Below, piece after piece: positions 1-8,008 of a stretch of DNA of 64,000 nucleotides. A program made the position numbers and the translations under genes. The notes below the pieces were generated by a model. The model had not been told where the DNA came from. It did no database searches and saw only the letters and a list, made by a program, of their open reading frames with translations. Numbering within the stretch: position 1 is the stretch's first letter; every line of letters begins with the position of its first letter. This stretch comes from CAITNM01 sp021298215 (GTDB taxonomy: Bacteria > Pseudomonadota > Alphaproteobacteria > Paracaedibacterales > CAITNM01). The stretch spans positions 58,530-122,529 of the forward strand of contig JBKCOJ010000014.1 in assembly GCA_046309815.1 (NCBI GenBank), in the 5' to 3' direction.

Positions 1-9
1 TTAACCAGC

Positions 10-774
10 TTATTTGCTCTTCTTACTTTTGGAAGATGACTTACCACTAGATTTTTTACTACTTGAGCTGTCTGATCCCTTTTTACCTTTTGAATCTTTG
101 CCGCCCTTTTTATCTTTACTGGCTTTCTTTCCGGATTTCTTTTTAGAAACCGCCTTTAGCTTTTTCAACGCAACAGCCGCTTTTTTAGTAGCAGCCGTAG
201 CTTGTTTTTTTGCTTTCAATGCTTTTTTTCCTAAAGCTTTTACCTTTTTAGCTTCATCAGGCACTAATTTAGCCGCTTCAGGATCAGCTGATTTCTTAGC
301 TTTTGCACTAATTTTGTCGAGATCCTTTGCTGCTTTCTCTGCAGCGCCTTTCTTTTTACCAAGTATTGGCAACTCTTGTTTAGCTGCATCTGCATCTTTT
401 ATCTTTGCTGCTTTTTTTGCTTCTTTTCCAGCATCGTCCGCAGCTTTATTTGCTGCTTCCGTGGCTTTTTCTAATTGATCTCCCCATTTCTTTAGAGCAT
501 CACTAGCTTTTTTCTTTTTAGCTTCTTCTTCTGCTTTAGCCTTTTCATCCTCATCATCAGCTTTATCTGTATCACCTTCGTCATCAGAAGAAGATTTATC
601 AGCATCTTCTTCATTATTATCTTCTGGCGCAGCGTCATCTTTATCTGAATCCGCATCTTCTGGAGCAGACTCTGTTGATTCAGTGTCAGTGTCATCACCA
701 GCACTATCATCAGCAGCATAAATAAAGCCGCTGTAGCAGAATATTCCGAATAAGAAATAATAAATAAATTTCAT
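10..774 (-). CDS. Secreted low-complexity Lys/Ala/Asp-rich protein
   Basis: This encodes 254 aa with an N-terminal signal peptide (hydrophobic stretch FIYYFLFGIFCYSGFIYA, probable cleavage before ADDSAGDD). Residues about 21-85 are dominated by Asp, Glu and Ser. The rest is Lys/Ala-rich and predicted helical, ending in a Ser/Lys tail (KSSGKSSSKSKKSK). The charge flips from strongly acidic to strongly basic along the chain; the basic half resembles histone-H1-like or nucleic-acid-binding tails, but composition alone cannot show function. It lies just downstream of the acidic secreted gene on the same strand (24-bp gap), so the two may be co-transcribed. No family recognised. Confidence 0.75.
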   Translation of the reverse strand: MKFIYYFLFGIFCYSGFIYAADDSAGDDTDTESTESAPEDADSDKDDAAPEDNNEEDADKSSSDDEGDTDKADDEDEKAKAEEEAKKKKASDALKKWGDQLEKATEAANKAADDAGKEAKKAAKIKDADAAKQELPILGKKKGAAEKAAKDLDKISAKAKKSADPEAAKLVPDEAKKVKALGKKALKAKKQATAATKKAAVALKKLKAVSKKKSGKKASKDKKGGKDSKGKKGSDSSSSKKSSGKSSSKSKKSK

Positions 775-798
775 GATATAGCTCTTTCTGGTTGTTTA

Positions 799-1194
799 TT
801 ATTCTTCTTCAGATGAATCTACGGACTCTTCCTCATTGTCCTCCGGAACTTCGTCTACTGAAGCATCATCAGGACCTTCCTCAGAAGCATCAGGTTCTCC
901 TATTTCTGGTGAAGACTCGGGCAAATCAGCATCGGAATCATCATCTTGAATCTCTGGCTCAGAGATTTTTTCTTCTTCTGATGAGCCATCAGTTGGCTCT
1001 GAATCATCACCGTCTTCGGTTGGCTTTGAGTCAGGATCTTCTTCTGTCGGATTTTCATCAGATTTTAAATCAGTATCTTCTTGAGTCTCATCAGCAGATT
1101 GCTCTTCTGCATTGTCAGATGAATACAAATCCGTTGCGTACATCATGCTTAGAGTACAAAAGAAGAATAAAAAGATACGCACCATAACAACCAT
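799..1194 (-). CDS. Secreted highly acidic low-complexity protein
   Basis: A protein of about 131 aa with a hydrophobic leader (MVRIFLFFFCTLSMMYA) followed almost entirely by Glu, Asp, Ser and Pro, with repeated short acidic motifs such as EEDPDSKPTEDGDDSEPT. I chose the ATG at 1194 rather than an in-frame TTG at 1197; the ATG at 1185 is equally plausible. No domain is recognisable. It shares signal-peptide style and low complexity with the downstream Lys-rich gene, and the pair may form one unit. The 281 bp between this gene and ftsZ are very AT-rich and hold no gene that I can support; they must carry both divergent promoters. Confidence 0.65.
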   Translation of the reverse strand: MVVMVRIFLFFFCTLSMMYATDLYSSDNAEEQSADETQEDTDLKSDENPTEEDPDSKPTEDGDDSEPTDGSSEEEKISEPEIQDDDSDADLPESSPEIGEPDASEEGPDDASVDEVPEDNEEESVDSSEEE

Positions 1195-1490
1195 CAATAC
1201 AAATAATAATTATTTACTAAAACTATACTGCATAAATGTTAAAAAAGTGTTTATTTTGGGTTTAAATCACTATGTTTATTTTTTAAAGTATAGAGGAAAT
1301 TTGAAATAAAATTTTTAAAATCCACCGATTTTAAAAACTAAATTTGATTATTTATATCTTTTGTTTTGTTTTAAAATTTCATTTTTTGCTACTTTTTTGA
1401 AAAATTTTTAAGAATATTTAAAAAAACACCCTTGGTTCAAATCGTATTCCGAGCTACACTATAAATAGTTGTCAATTGAATCGCTTAGAT

Positions 1491-2951
1491 ATGCCCAAAA
1501 CAAATTTAGTCCAAGATGAATTAGAGTTACGCCCCCGAATTAGTGTTATTGGTGTTGGTGGAGCTGGTGGAAACGCCGTCAACAACATGATTAGAGCAAA
1601 ACTCGAAGGTGTTGAGTTTATCATTGCGAATACAGATGCACAGGCTCTTACGCAATCACTAGTGCCAAAAGAACGTCGCATTCAGCTGGGACTTCATGTT
1701 ACTCAAGGACTTGGAGCTGGTTCAAAACCAGACGTGGGCCGTGCAGCTGCTGAAGAATCAATCGAAGAAATTTTAGACCTTGTGCGCGGTAGCAACATGT
1801 TATTTATTACAGCTGGTATGGGGGGTGGAACAGGAAGTGGTGCCGCTCCTGTTATTGCACGCGCTGCACGAGAAATGGGTATTTTAACTGTAGGTGTTGT
1901 AACAAAACCTTTCAATTTTGAAGGAGCACATCGCTCACGCACGGCAGAAGGTGCAACAGATGAATTACAGCAGTATGTTGACACATTAATTATTATTCCA
2001 AACCAAAATCTTTTCCGGTTAGCAAATGAACGTACAACATTTGCTGATGCATTCAAAATGGCCGATGATGTACTTTATTCGGGTGTGCGTGGCGTAACGG
2101 ATTTGATGATTATGCCGGGGCTTATCAACTTAGACTTTGCTGATATTCGTGCCGTTATGGCTGAAATGGGTAAAGCAATGATGGGAACAGGCGAAGCAGA
2201 AGGTGAGCGTCGTGCATTGGATGCTGCGGAAGCGGCTATTTCAAATCCTCTTCTTGATGATGTGTCGATGAAAGGAGCGCGCGGTGTGCTTATTAACATC
2301 ACCGGCGGTTATGACATGACCTTATATGAGGTAGACGAAGCGGCTAATCGTATTCGCGAAGACGTGGATGCGGAAGCGAACATTATTTTTGGATCAACGT
2401 TTGATGAGCGTTTAAATGGTCGTATGCGCGTATCGGTAGTAGCTACAGGAATTGGAGCAGCGCCTGTTGCGATGCATAACCAACAACGTGCAGCAGCTAC
2501 TGCTGCAGCACAACAAGCGCAAACAGCTACGGATGGACTTGGAATTACACGTCCTGTAACAGGCAATAATATTTTTTCCGCCTTTTCAGGCTTTAATCAA
2601 GCAGCCACGCAAACAGCAGCGCAAGAAACAAGCTTTGCAGAGACAATACGTGACGTTGCTGAACAGCAAGAAATTGACGAAGAGAACATGGACTCTATAG
2701 AGGAAATCACGGAAAACTTTGTTGAGTTAGATGATGAAGATCAGCCCGATGAAATCAGCATGACGGAAACTTCTCAGCCAGAAGAAAAAATAGTAGAAAA
2801 GAAAAAAGGACCGAGTCTTTTTGAACGGTTTACTGGAGTAAGTCGTAAGGCACCGCAGTCAGCATCGGTTATTGAAACTAATTTTCAACAGCCATCTAAC
2901 CAGAAAAAAGATGATTTAATTGATATCCCAGCCTTTTTGCGCCGCGGATAA
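1491..2951 (+). CDS. ftsZ: Cell division GTPase FtsZ
   Basis: FtsZ is the tubulin-like GTPase that polymerises into the Z ring at the division site. Visible are the N-terminal GVGGAGGNAVNNM nucleotide-binding loop, the tubulin signature GMGGGTGSGAAPV (about residues 104-116), and NQNLFRL and GVRGVTDLM further on. A long Ala/Gln/Glu-rich linker follows. The C-terminal peptide DDLIDIPAFLRRG is the docking motif for FtsA and other partners. I prefer the ATG at 1491 (486 aa); an in-frame TTG at 1476 would add five residues. The gene stands alone: no ftsQ/ftsA or mur genes adjoin it, so it is separated from the usual dcw cluster. A hairpin terminator follows. Confidence 0.97.
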   Translation: MPKTNLVQDELELRPRISVIGVGGAGGNAVNNMIRAKLEGVEFIIANTDAQALTQSLVPKERRIQLGLHVTQGLGAGSKPDVGRAAAEESIEEILDLVRGSNMLFITAGMGGGTGSGAAPVIARAAREMGILTVGVVTKPFNFEGAHRSRTAEGATDELQQYVDTLIIIPNQNLFRLANERTTFADAFKMADDVLYSGVRGVTDLMIMPGLINLDFADIRAVMAEMGKAMMGTGEAEGERRALDAAEAAISNPLLDDVSMKGARGVLINITGGYDMTLYEVDEAANRIREDVDAEANIIFGSTFDERLNGRMRVSVVATGIGAAPVAMHNQQRAAATAAAQQAQTATDGLGITRPVTGNNIFSAFSGFNQAATQTAAQETSFAETIRDVAEQQEIDEENMDSIEEITENFVELDDEDQPDEISMTETSQPEEKIVEKKKGPSLFERFTGVSRKAPQSASVIETNFQQPSNQKKDDLIDIPAFLRRG

Positions 2952-2972
2952 AATCTTATCACTCAATTCTAG

Positions 2973-2995
2973 CCTGCCCTTGTGGCAGGTTTTTT
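2973..2995 (+). terminator. Rho-independent terminator of ftsZ
   Basis: A cctgcc/ggcagg stem with a 5-nt loop is followed by a run of six T, 22 bp after the ftsZ stop codon. Confidence 0.85.
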
Positions 2996-3099
2996 ATGTT
3001 CAATTCACCATTGTTGTTTACAAGTTCTAAAAAACATTCGTAGACTTTTAGGTAGGACTTTTTTAATTATCCCTATTAACCCTTTAAAATGGAGAAACT

Positions 3100-3810
3100 A
3101 TGAAAAAATTTTTACTACAAGCTGCTACTTTAGCGTTTGCTTGCTTTAATACGACGCAGATATTTGGAGCAACAGAAGGTGAAAACTCAACTTTAACTGA
3201 CATTGCGTTAGAGGTGAAAGACGCTGCTCCTAGTCGTACGCTTACCATCAGCAAATGTGTGCTGGATTTCTCAACACCGAACAAAATTGCAGCTTCTTCT
3301 GGTAAAATTGCAGTGTATTTGTTAGGCGAAAAAGCAAACAATACTCTCGATCTGACGGATATTGCATACCTTACCTTTGAAGGAATTGCTGCTGGTGCTA
3401 GAAGTAATCCAGACAAATTTGGGAAATTGGCCCCTTATTTTAGTAATCCAGAGGCAGTGTATACAAATTTCATGCAAATTGCTGGCTCCATTGAAGTAGC
3501 GCAACATGAATTAACAATTTTGGGAGATTTGACAACCTGTACAACTTTTGTGCAAGGAACTATTGCTAAAGATCTTCCTGCTTTGCTGACAAAATTAAAT
3601 GTTTCTCCAGAAGATCAAGCTGATGTTGCGTTGTTAGCAACGGTATTTACCCCTATGTTTTCCCAATTATTAAACAAGGCATATACAGGAGCTATGGCTG
3701 CTGCAGGAAGTGCCACAACCGCTGCTGATAAAATAACAGAGGAAGTAACGACTGGCCAATGTGGTTGTTTCCCATGGACAGGAACACCAAAAAAGAAAAC
3801 TGAAAAATAA
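3100..3810 (+). CDS. Secreted protein of unknown function
   Basis: A 236-aa protein with a clear signal peptide (MKKFLLQAATLAFACFNTTQIFGA, cleavage likely near residue 24) and a good ribosome binding site (ggaga, 7 bp upstream of the ATG). The mature part is mostly helical with few charged clusters. It ends in a Cys-rich turn (QCGCFPWTG) and a Lys-rich tail (TPKKKTEK). I recognise no family. It is isolated between the ftsZ terminator and anmK. A GC-rich inverted repeat just after the stop (about 3821-3836) may be its terminator, although no T run follows. Confidence 0.8.
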   Translation: MKKFLLQAATLAFACFNTTQIFGATEGENSTLTDIALEVKDAAPSRTLTISKCVLDFSTPNKIAASSGKIAVYLLGEKANNTLDLTDIAYLTFEGIAAGARSNPDKFGKLAPYFSNPEAVYTNFMQIAGSIEVAQHELTILGDLTTCTTFVQGTIAKDLPALLTKLNVSPEDQADVALLATVFTPMFSQLLNKAYTGAMAAAGSATTAADKITEEVTTGQCGCFPWTGTPKKKTEK

Positions 3811-3891
3811 AATACTACTTTGGGGGCTCTGCCCCCTTACCTTTCTGGCTTACTGTGCTAAGCTTACTTAGTACTTCCTCCTATAAGATAG

Positions 3892-4989
3892 ATGACTATA
3901 TATCGCGTTATTGGTTGCATGACAGGCACTTCGTGTGATGGCCTGGATTTAGCCTATATTGAAACCAATGGGGAAGATATTGTGGTTGTTGGTGCTTCCC
4001 AGATTATTCCTTTTGAGCCTGAGTATCGCAAACTCTTATTAGAGCGAATTCAAGAACGTAAGGCTACGCACTCTGGGGATGCAAACCTTGCAAAAGCCAT
4101 TGCCGAATTTCATAGCAAGCACATTCAGCAGTTTATTCAAGAACATAAACTAAGTGTTGATGCAATCGGGTTTCATGGCCAAACCGTGTGGCATGATCCA
4201 GCGCATCACACAACGGTGCAATTAGGAGATTGTCAGGATCTGGCGAATTCATTGGGGATTCAAGTAATTGGGCAATTTAGGCAACATGACGTAAAAAATG
4301 GAGGACAAGGTGCTCCTTTAGTGCCAGTTTATCACTCTGCTTTGGCTGCAAATCTAGAAAAACCCCTTGCATTTTTAAACATTGGCGGCCTTTCTAATGT
4401 GACATTTATTGGTGTCGATCAAACCTTGGTAGCAGGTGATACGGGGCTTGGAAGTGCTTTGATTGATGATTGGGTAGCAACGCATACAAGTTTTTCCCAA
4501 GATACAGATGGTCGTTATGCAGCGCAGGGAAAGATACATCATGATTTGGTGAATGGGTGGCAAACACACCCCTTTTTCACTGAATCCTTCCCAAAGTCTC
4601 TGGACCGTATGGCATTTCATCACCTTTTAGACGATTGTGAAGGCCTAAGCTTAGAAGATGGCGCAGCTACCCTTACAGAATTTACCGCGCAAACTATTCT
4701 AAGAAGTTTGGAGTTATTACCAGAAAAACCCCATCAATTAGTTGTGTGCGGTGGCGGAAGCCACAATCTAACGTTGATGAAATCATTGCAGTACCATTTT
4801 AAAAATGTGGTAAGTGCCTTTTATATTGGTTTTGATTCGGATGCGATTGAGGCACAGTTGATGGCGTATCTGGCGGCACGTTTTTTTAAAAAGCTTCCCT
4901 CAACTTTTCCAAGTACAACAGGCGTTAAAGCGCCTGTAATTTCTGGGGAGCTATTTTTGCCAAATGTATCTAAGGCAATGAGCGCGTAA
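3892..4989 (+). CDS. anmK: Anhydro-N-acetylmuramic acid kinase AnmK
   Basis: AnmK phosphorylates and opens 1,6-anhydro-MurNAc to MurNAc-6-phosphate in the recycling of peptidoglycan turnover products. The 365-aa length fits the family. The N-terminal ATP-binding motif GCMTGTSCDGLDLA (residues 8-21) is diagnostic. Further family signatures are GFHGQTVWHDP, the NIGGLSNVTFIG block, DTGLGSALIDDW and the late GGGSHN motif. Its presence implies that the cell still makes and recycles a murein wall. No strong Shine-Dalgarno is visible before the ATG. A repeat and a short GC-rich stretch separate it from the convergent sspB. Confidence 0.95.
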   Translation: MTIYRVIGCMTGTSCDGLDLAYIETNGEDIVVVGASQIIPFEPEYRKLLLERIQERKATHSGDANLAKAIAEFHSKHIQQFIQEHKLSVDAIGFHGQTVWHDPAHHTTVQLGDCQDLANSLGIQVIGQFRQHDVKNGGQGAPLVPVYHSALAANLEKPLAFLNIGGLSNVTFIGVDQTLVAGDTGLGSALIDDWVATHTSFSQDTDGRYAAQGKIHHDLVNGWQTHPFFTESFPKSLDRMAFHHLLDDCEGLSLEDGAATLTEFTAQTILRSLELLPEKPHQLVVCGGGSHNLTLMKSLQYHFKNVVSAFYIGFDSDAIEAQLMAYLAARFFKKLPSTFPSTTGVKAPVISGELFLPNVSKAMSA

Positions 4990-4999
4990 AGTTAAACAT

Positions 5000-5030
5000 G
5001 AATCCCGCAGCAAAGACCATGGTGCGTCAC
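5000..5030. repeat. Dispersed intergenic repeat, copy 1
   Basis: A 31-bp segment matching 54877-54907 at 24 of 31 positions on the same strand. Both begin gaatccc and share the core gcaaaga. This copy lies 11 bp after the anmK stop. Too short to classify, but two independent intergenic copies argue for a dispersed repeat family. Confidence 0.5.
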
Positions 5031-5104
5031 GGAGGACGCCATTGGAGAGTCTATGATTTTTTTCACTGGCTCCCAACCCTCGTCGGGACTTCGCTTCGCT
5101 CGGC

Positions 5105-5590
5105 TTATTTTTTGCGAAATTTATCTAGGGTGATGACGTTTGAACCGTCGGTTGGGATCTCATCTTTTTTGCTATCAGCAGGCGCTTTATCGCCTTTAAT
5201 AATTTTTCCTGAGGGTTCAGAGTGTTCCTCTTCAAAAGCCGGACTAAACTGCAGACCAAACTTTACGGAAGGATCCACAAAGCTTAAAAGGGCCGAATAC
5301 GGAATATAAAGTTTTTCATGAGCATCATCAAAGCATAGAGTAACGGCAAAGCCATGTTCATCAGCTTTTAAGTCCCAGAATTCGTACTGTAAAACAATGG
5401 TGATTTCATCGCCGTATTGATCTTTTAGGTATTCTGGCACTTCAACGCCTGGATACTCAGTTGCGAAAGTGATGTAGTAGTGGTGATTGCCTGGCAATCC
5501 GTTTTTAGCTGTGTACGATAACGACTTATGAACAACGTCGCGCAAGGCTGTTTGCACCATTGCTTCATAGTCTAACGGATCTTTTGCCAC
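5105..5590 (-). CDS. sspB: Alphaproteobacterial SspB, ClpXP adaptor for ssrA-tagged proteins
   Basis: SspB tethers ssrA-tagged substrates to the ClpXP protease. The 161-aa protein has the alpha-type N-terminal domain (about residues 1-115: DYEAMVQTALRDVVHKSL, GLPGNHHYYITF, EITIVLQYEFWDLK, FAVTLCFD) and a disordered acidic linker. The C-terminal NVITLDKFRKK is the kind of short basic tail that docks on the ClpX zinc-binding domain. The start is GTG at 5590, set by a GAGGAG site 8 nt upstream. The tmRNA gene lies immediately upstream on the same strand, about 40 bp away with no T-run terminator between, so tag and adaptor may share a transcript. Confidence 0.93.
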   Translation of the reverse strand: MAKDPLDYEAMVQTALRDVVHKSLSYTAKNGLPGNHHYYITFATEYPGVEVPEYLKDQYGDEITIVLQYEFWDLKADEHGFAVTLCFDDAHEKLYIPYSALLSFVDPSVKFGLQFSPAFEEEHSEPSGKIIKGDKAPADSKKDEIPTDGSNVITLDKFRKK

Positions 5591-5629
5591 AACGTTTTCT
5601 CCTCAATCTCTACCTGATTAGTTTAATAC

Positions 5630-5994
5630 GGGGGATGTTCTGTTGCAAGGCCATCCCCCAGGCCCCTAAAGGGTTACTACTTCAACGAACAGGGTTCGTT
5701 TAGGCAGCAACATCAACACCAACCTTACGGTTCATGTTGAAAGCAACTGGAGCAACGAAACCAAAACGGTTAGAGTTAGCAGCAACTGCCTTCCTTTGAC
5801 GTGTGCGAGTTAATGCGACACTTATTATTGTTAGCCCGATAACGACGGTACCATGCCGAGCGAAAGATTCATCTTTATTACAGGTGTCGATCCTATGTCG
5901 CCCCCATATTACCATGGTGGAGGCGCCGGGTACCGCCCCCGGGTCCACTCTGCTTATTTCACAAACCGTTTATCGCCATAGATGACAAGCATCA
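5630..5994 (-). ncRNA. ssrA: Two-piece (circularly permuted) tmRNA
   Basis: tmRNA rescues ribosomes stalled on broken mRNA. On the minus strand the acceptor piece comes first (about 5994-5915) and ends in ...GCGCCTCCACCA. A 9-nt spacer follows (5914-5906), then the coding piece, which opens GGGGGCGACATAGG at 5905. GGGGGCG pairs with CGCCTCC of the acceptor piece (7 bp, one G-T), forming the alanyl acceptor stem. This gene order is the known alphaproteobacterial permutation. The T-arm reads CCGGG/CCCGG around a GGCGGTA loop, not the usual TTCRANN. After the tag frame come a small hairpin (5686-5698) and a strong 3' hairpin GGGGGATG/CATCCCCC (5630-5659). The exact processed ends are inferred. 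Confidence 0.92.
5700..5783 (-). other. tmRNA tag reading frame, 27 codons plus TAA
   Basis: Within the coding piece an open frame ends at TAA and encodes a tag beginning AANSNRFGFV and ending RKVGVDVAA. The resume codon is placed at the first GCT (5783-5781) because it follows AGTT, with an A at -4 as in E. coli. Starting at the next GCT would give 26 codons. The terminal VAA agrees with alphaproteobacterial tags. The length and the basic residues (three Arg/Lys) are unusual beside the roughly 10-15 residue tags of most bacteria. A stable hairpin immediately follows the stop codon. Confidence 0.8.
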
Positions 5995-6000
5995 ACCTAA

Positions 6001-6028
6001 ATTATACTCATTTTTTCGAAAATTTCAA
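6001..6028 (-). promoter_or_regulatory. Sigma-70-type promoter of ssrA
   Basis: On the minus strand, TTGAAA (6028-6023) and a perfect TATAAT (6006-6001) are separated by 16 bp. This places the transcript start near 5994, just before the acceptor piece. Confidence 0.85.
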
Positions 6029-6044
6029 GAAAGTGATAGAAGAA

Positions 6045-6425
6045 TTAAGGAAGAGAGGTGGTTTTGAGGATTGCTTCGAATGAAATGCTACCATAATAAT
6101 GCGGGTATTGCTCTCCACCTGCTCTATTGGCTTCGATTTTTAAGTATTCGGAGTTAAGTTTTGTAGCATCAATTTCAAGCAGATAACATTCCTTGTCGTT
6201 GAAGAATTTTTGCCAGGTTTTATTCCATTGATGAGACAAACTTAAGTGGATAAAACCATCTTGATGATCAAGCGCTGAACCCGTGAAGGTTTTTGTTTTT
6301 TGGAAAGATTGCCATTCAACAGGCGTGAGGATTTTGAAGAACTTCTTTTCATTCTCTATTTCATTATTTATTGTGCTGCAAGCCGAAAGCATTAAACCAA
6401 ACAAAAAATAAATGGGTATCCTCAT
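6045..6425 (-). CDS. DUF952-family lipoprotein
   Basis: A 126-aa protein with a lipoprotein signal: hydrophobic MRIPIYFLFGLMLSAC with an LSAC lipobox and Cys16 as the lipidated residue. The mature part is a DUF952 domain (about residues 29-122): KILTPVEWQSF at the start, DHQDGFIHLS in the middle, then ANRAGGEQYPHYYGSISFEAI, which carries the family's conserved Glu and PH-YG. The biochemical role of DUF952 is not known to me; most members are cytosolic, so lipid anchoring is unusual. Its ATG overlaps the stop of the upstream exported gene by 4 bp (ATGA), indicating translational coupling. Confidence 0.8.
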   Translation of the reverse strand: MRIPIYFLFGLMLSACSTINNEIENEKKFFKILTPVEWQSFQKTKTFTGSALDHQDGFIHLSLSHQWNKTWQKFFNDKECYLLEIDATKLNSEYLKIEANRAGGEQYPHYYGSISFEAILKTTSLP

Positions 6426-6916
6426 AAGGATACGGTAGCTTTTTTTGGAAGCTGTATCAACGATAATTGCATCACGTGCAGCAGGGCCTTTTCAACCATA
6501 GGGTTACCATAAAACTTATTAATACGATTTTGAATACGTCTTTCTAAGGTATCCGCTGAAGGTGGTTTTGGACCCAACCATAAGCGTGCCATAGCGTTGT
6601 ACAAATCACAAAAAATCTCATCGCGAATCAAAATAAGATCAGCTTGAAGCTTGCGATATTCCTCAACTCCAGCACTTTTAATCTCAACCATAATGGTGAG
6701 ATGCCCTGCTAAAGCACCTTTTTTGATTATCGGCACAACAAGGGCTGGAACCATTAGGTAAGGAAGTCGCGGGATATAGCGGCGCTGAATTTTTTGCAAA
6801 TAACTTTCATTAGAAGCATTATCTTGAGCGATTACTTCTCTCCCAAACATAAAAAGCAGACTAAGAAGGCAAATCTTTTGAATTATAAACATGCAAAAAT
6901 TGTTTTTTATAATCAT
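6422..6916 (-). CDS. Exported conserved hypothetical protein
   Basis: A 164-aa protein with an N-terminal hydrophobic export signal (about residues 9-30; the internal ATG at 6892 may be the true start). The core reads RLPYLMVPALVVPIIKKGALAGHLTIMVEIK, then a helical region with LILIRDEIFCDLYNAMARLWLG. This layout (a short strand region with an inward charged helix) is loosely reminiscent of FliL-like periplasmic domains, but I cannot support that call. It is co-transcribed with the DUF952 lipoprotein (4-bp overlap) and divergent from hrcA, with 42 bp between the two starts. Confidence 0.7.
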   Translation of the reverse strand: MIIKNNFCMFIIQKICLLSLLFMFGREVIAQDNASNESYLQKIQRRYIPRLPYLMVPALVVPIIKKGALAGHLTIMVEIKSAGVEEYRKLQADLILIRDEIFCDLYNAMARLWLGPKPPSADTLERRIQNRINKFYGNPMVEKALLHVMQLSLIQLPKKATVSL

Positions 6917-6958
6917 TTATAGTAGCTTTTAGTGTATATGATAAATTGTTAATAAATT

Positions 6959-7996
6959 ATGTCCGTGACAGATTTAAGTTTACGATCCTTAGAAATTTTT
7001 CGTGAACTTGTTGATACCTATGTAGAAACGGGAGAACCAGTTGGCTCTAGAACGCTGTCACGCCGTATTAAAACACCTTTATCTCCAGCGACAATTCGTA
7101 ATGTGATGGCTGATCTTGAAGAAGCTGGATTATTGTACGCGCCGCATACCTCTGCAGGGAGACTTCCTACAGCTGAAGGGTTAAAGCTTTTTGTACATGG
7201 GCTATTAGAAGTTGGGGATATTTCTGAGAGCGATCGTTTAGAAATTGAGAATCACTGCACGTCAAAGGGCAAAAGTGTTGAAGACATATTAGAGCAAGCC
7301 ACGGGTATGTTGTCGGGTTTATCAAAGTGCGCCGGGCTTGTGATGGCGCCAAAATCGCAATCAGCGATTCGTCATATTGAATTTGTGCATTTAGGGCATC
7401 AGCGAGCATTAGCCGTGCTTATAAGCCAAGATGGAGTTGTTGAAAATAGGCTGATCGATTTGCCGGAAGGCATTACGATTTCGATGCTTACGCAGGCCTC
7501 TAATTATATTAACAGCAATTTTTATGGAGCGACGCTGCAAGAAGTTTTACAGCGCATTCATTCGCAAATGGATAAAAACAAGCACGAACTTGATCTTCTA
7601 ACACAGAAGGTAATTGAAGCAGGTGTTGGAGTATGGAGCGGCGATAAGGAAACCGGATCGCTTATCATCAAGGGTCAGAGCAACTTATTACAGAATGTCC
7701 AAGAAATTGCAGATTTAGAAAAAATTCGTGGACTGTTTGATGTGATGGACACCCAAGAAAGCTTGCATAAACTTTTGAATGCCTCGATTCAGGCTGATGG
7801 AGTGCAAATTTTTATAGGTTCTGAAAATAATTTATTTTCATTATCAGGTTGCTCCATGGTAGTATCTCCATACGAAAATGCTCAACGCCAAGTAGTTGGA
7901 GCTATTGGCGTAGTTGGGCCAGCAAATATGAACTACGGAAAAATTATTCCGCTAGTGGATTACACAGCAAAGTTGGTAACTAGGTTATTAAGTTAG
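6959..7996 (+). CDS. hrcA: Heat-inducible transcription repressor HrcA
   Basis: HrcA represses heat-shock genes by binding the CIRCE operator and depends on GroEL for folding. The 345-aa protein opens with a winged-helix domain (about residues 1-80: EPVGSRTLSRRIKTPLSPATIRNVMADLEEAGLL, then PHTSAGRLPTAEG). A GAF-like domain follows (about 105-335; IEFVHLGHQRALAVLISQDGVVENRLI and later VQIFIGSENN). grpE follows 12 bp downstream, the usual pair. Its predicted target, a perfect CIRCE, lies in this window before groES (42333-42359). No CIRCE is visible in front of hrcA itself. Confidence 0.96.
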   Translation: MSVTDLSLRSLEIFRELVDTYVETGEPVGSRTLSRRIKTPLSPATIRNVMADLEEAGLLYAPHTSAGRLPTAEGLKLFVHGLLEVGDISESDRLEIENHCTSKGKSVEDILEQATGMLSGLSKCAGLVMAPKSQSAIRHIEFVHLGHQRALAVLISQDGVVENRLIDLPEGITISMLTQASNYINSNFYGATLQEVLQRIHSQMDKNKHELDLLTQKVIEAGVGVWSGDKETGSLIIKGQSNLLQNVQEIADLEKIRGLFDVMDTQESLHKLLNASIQADGVQIFIGSENNLFSLSGCSMVVSPYENAQRQVVGAIGVVGPANMNYGKIIPLVDYTAKLVTRLLS

Positions 7997-8008
7997 TGGA
8001 AGGTAAAT

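Noticed and set aside
14..478. Plus-strand Phe/Leu-rich frame of 154 codons
   Set aside because: It is the mirror of the Lys/Ala-rich secreted gene; Lys-rich codons read backwards give Phe/Leu.
3821..3836. GC-rich hairpin after the secreted gene at 3100-3810
   Set aside because: Stem gggggc/gccccc is clear but there is no T run, so I did not call it a terminator.
4998..5309. Plus-strand frame of 103 codons
   Set aside because: Its 3' two thirds are antisense to sspB, a clear gene with a ribosome site; it has no recognisable content.
5700..5948. An 82-codon open frame that could be read as a small protein
   Set aside because: It runs through the tmRNA acceptor end, spacer and coding piece; only its last 27 codons are translated, as the tag.
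6917..6958. CIRCE element before hrcA
   Set aside because: No TTAGCACTC-N9-GAGTGCTAA or close variant occurs in the 42-bp gap or just around it.
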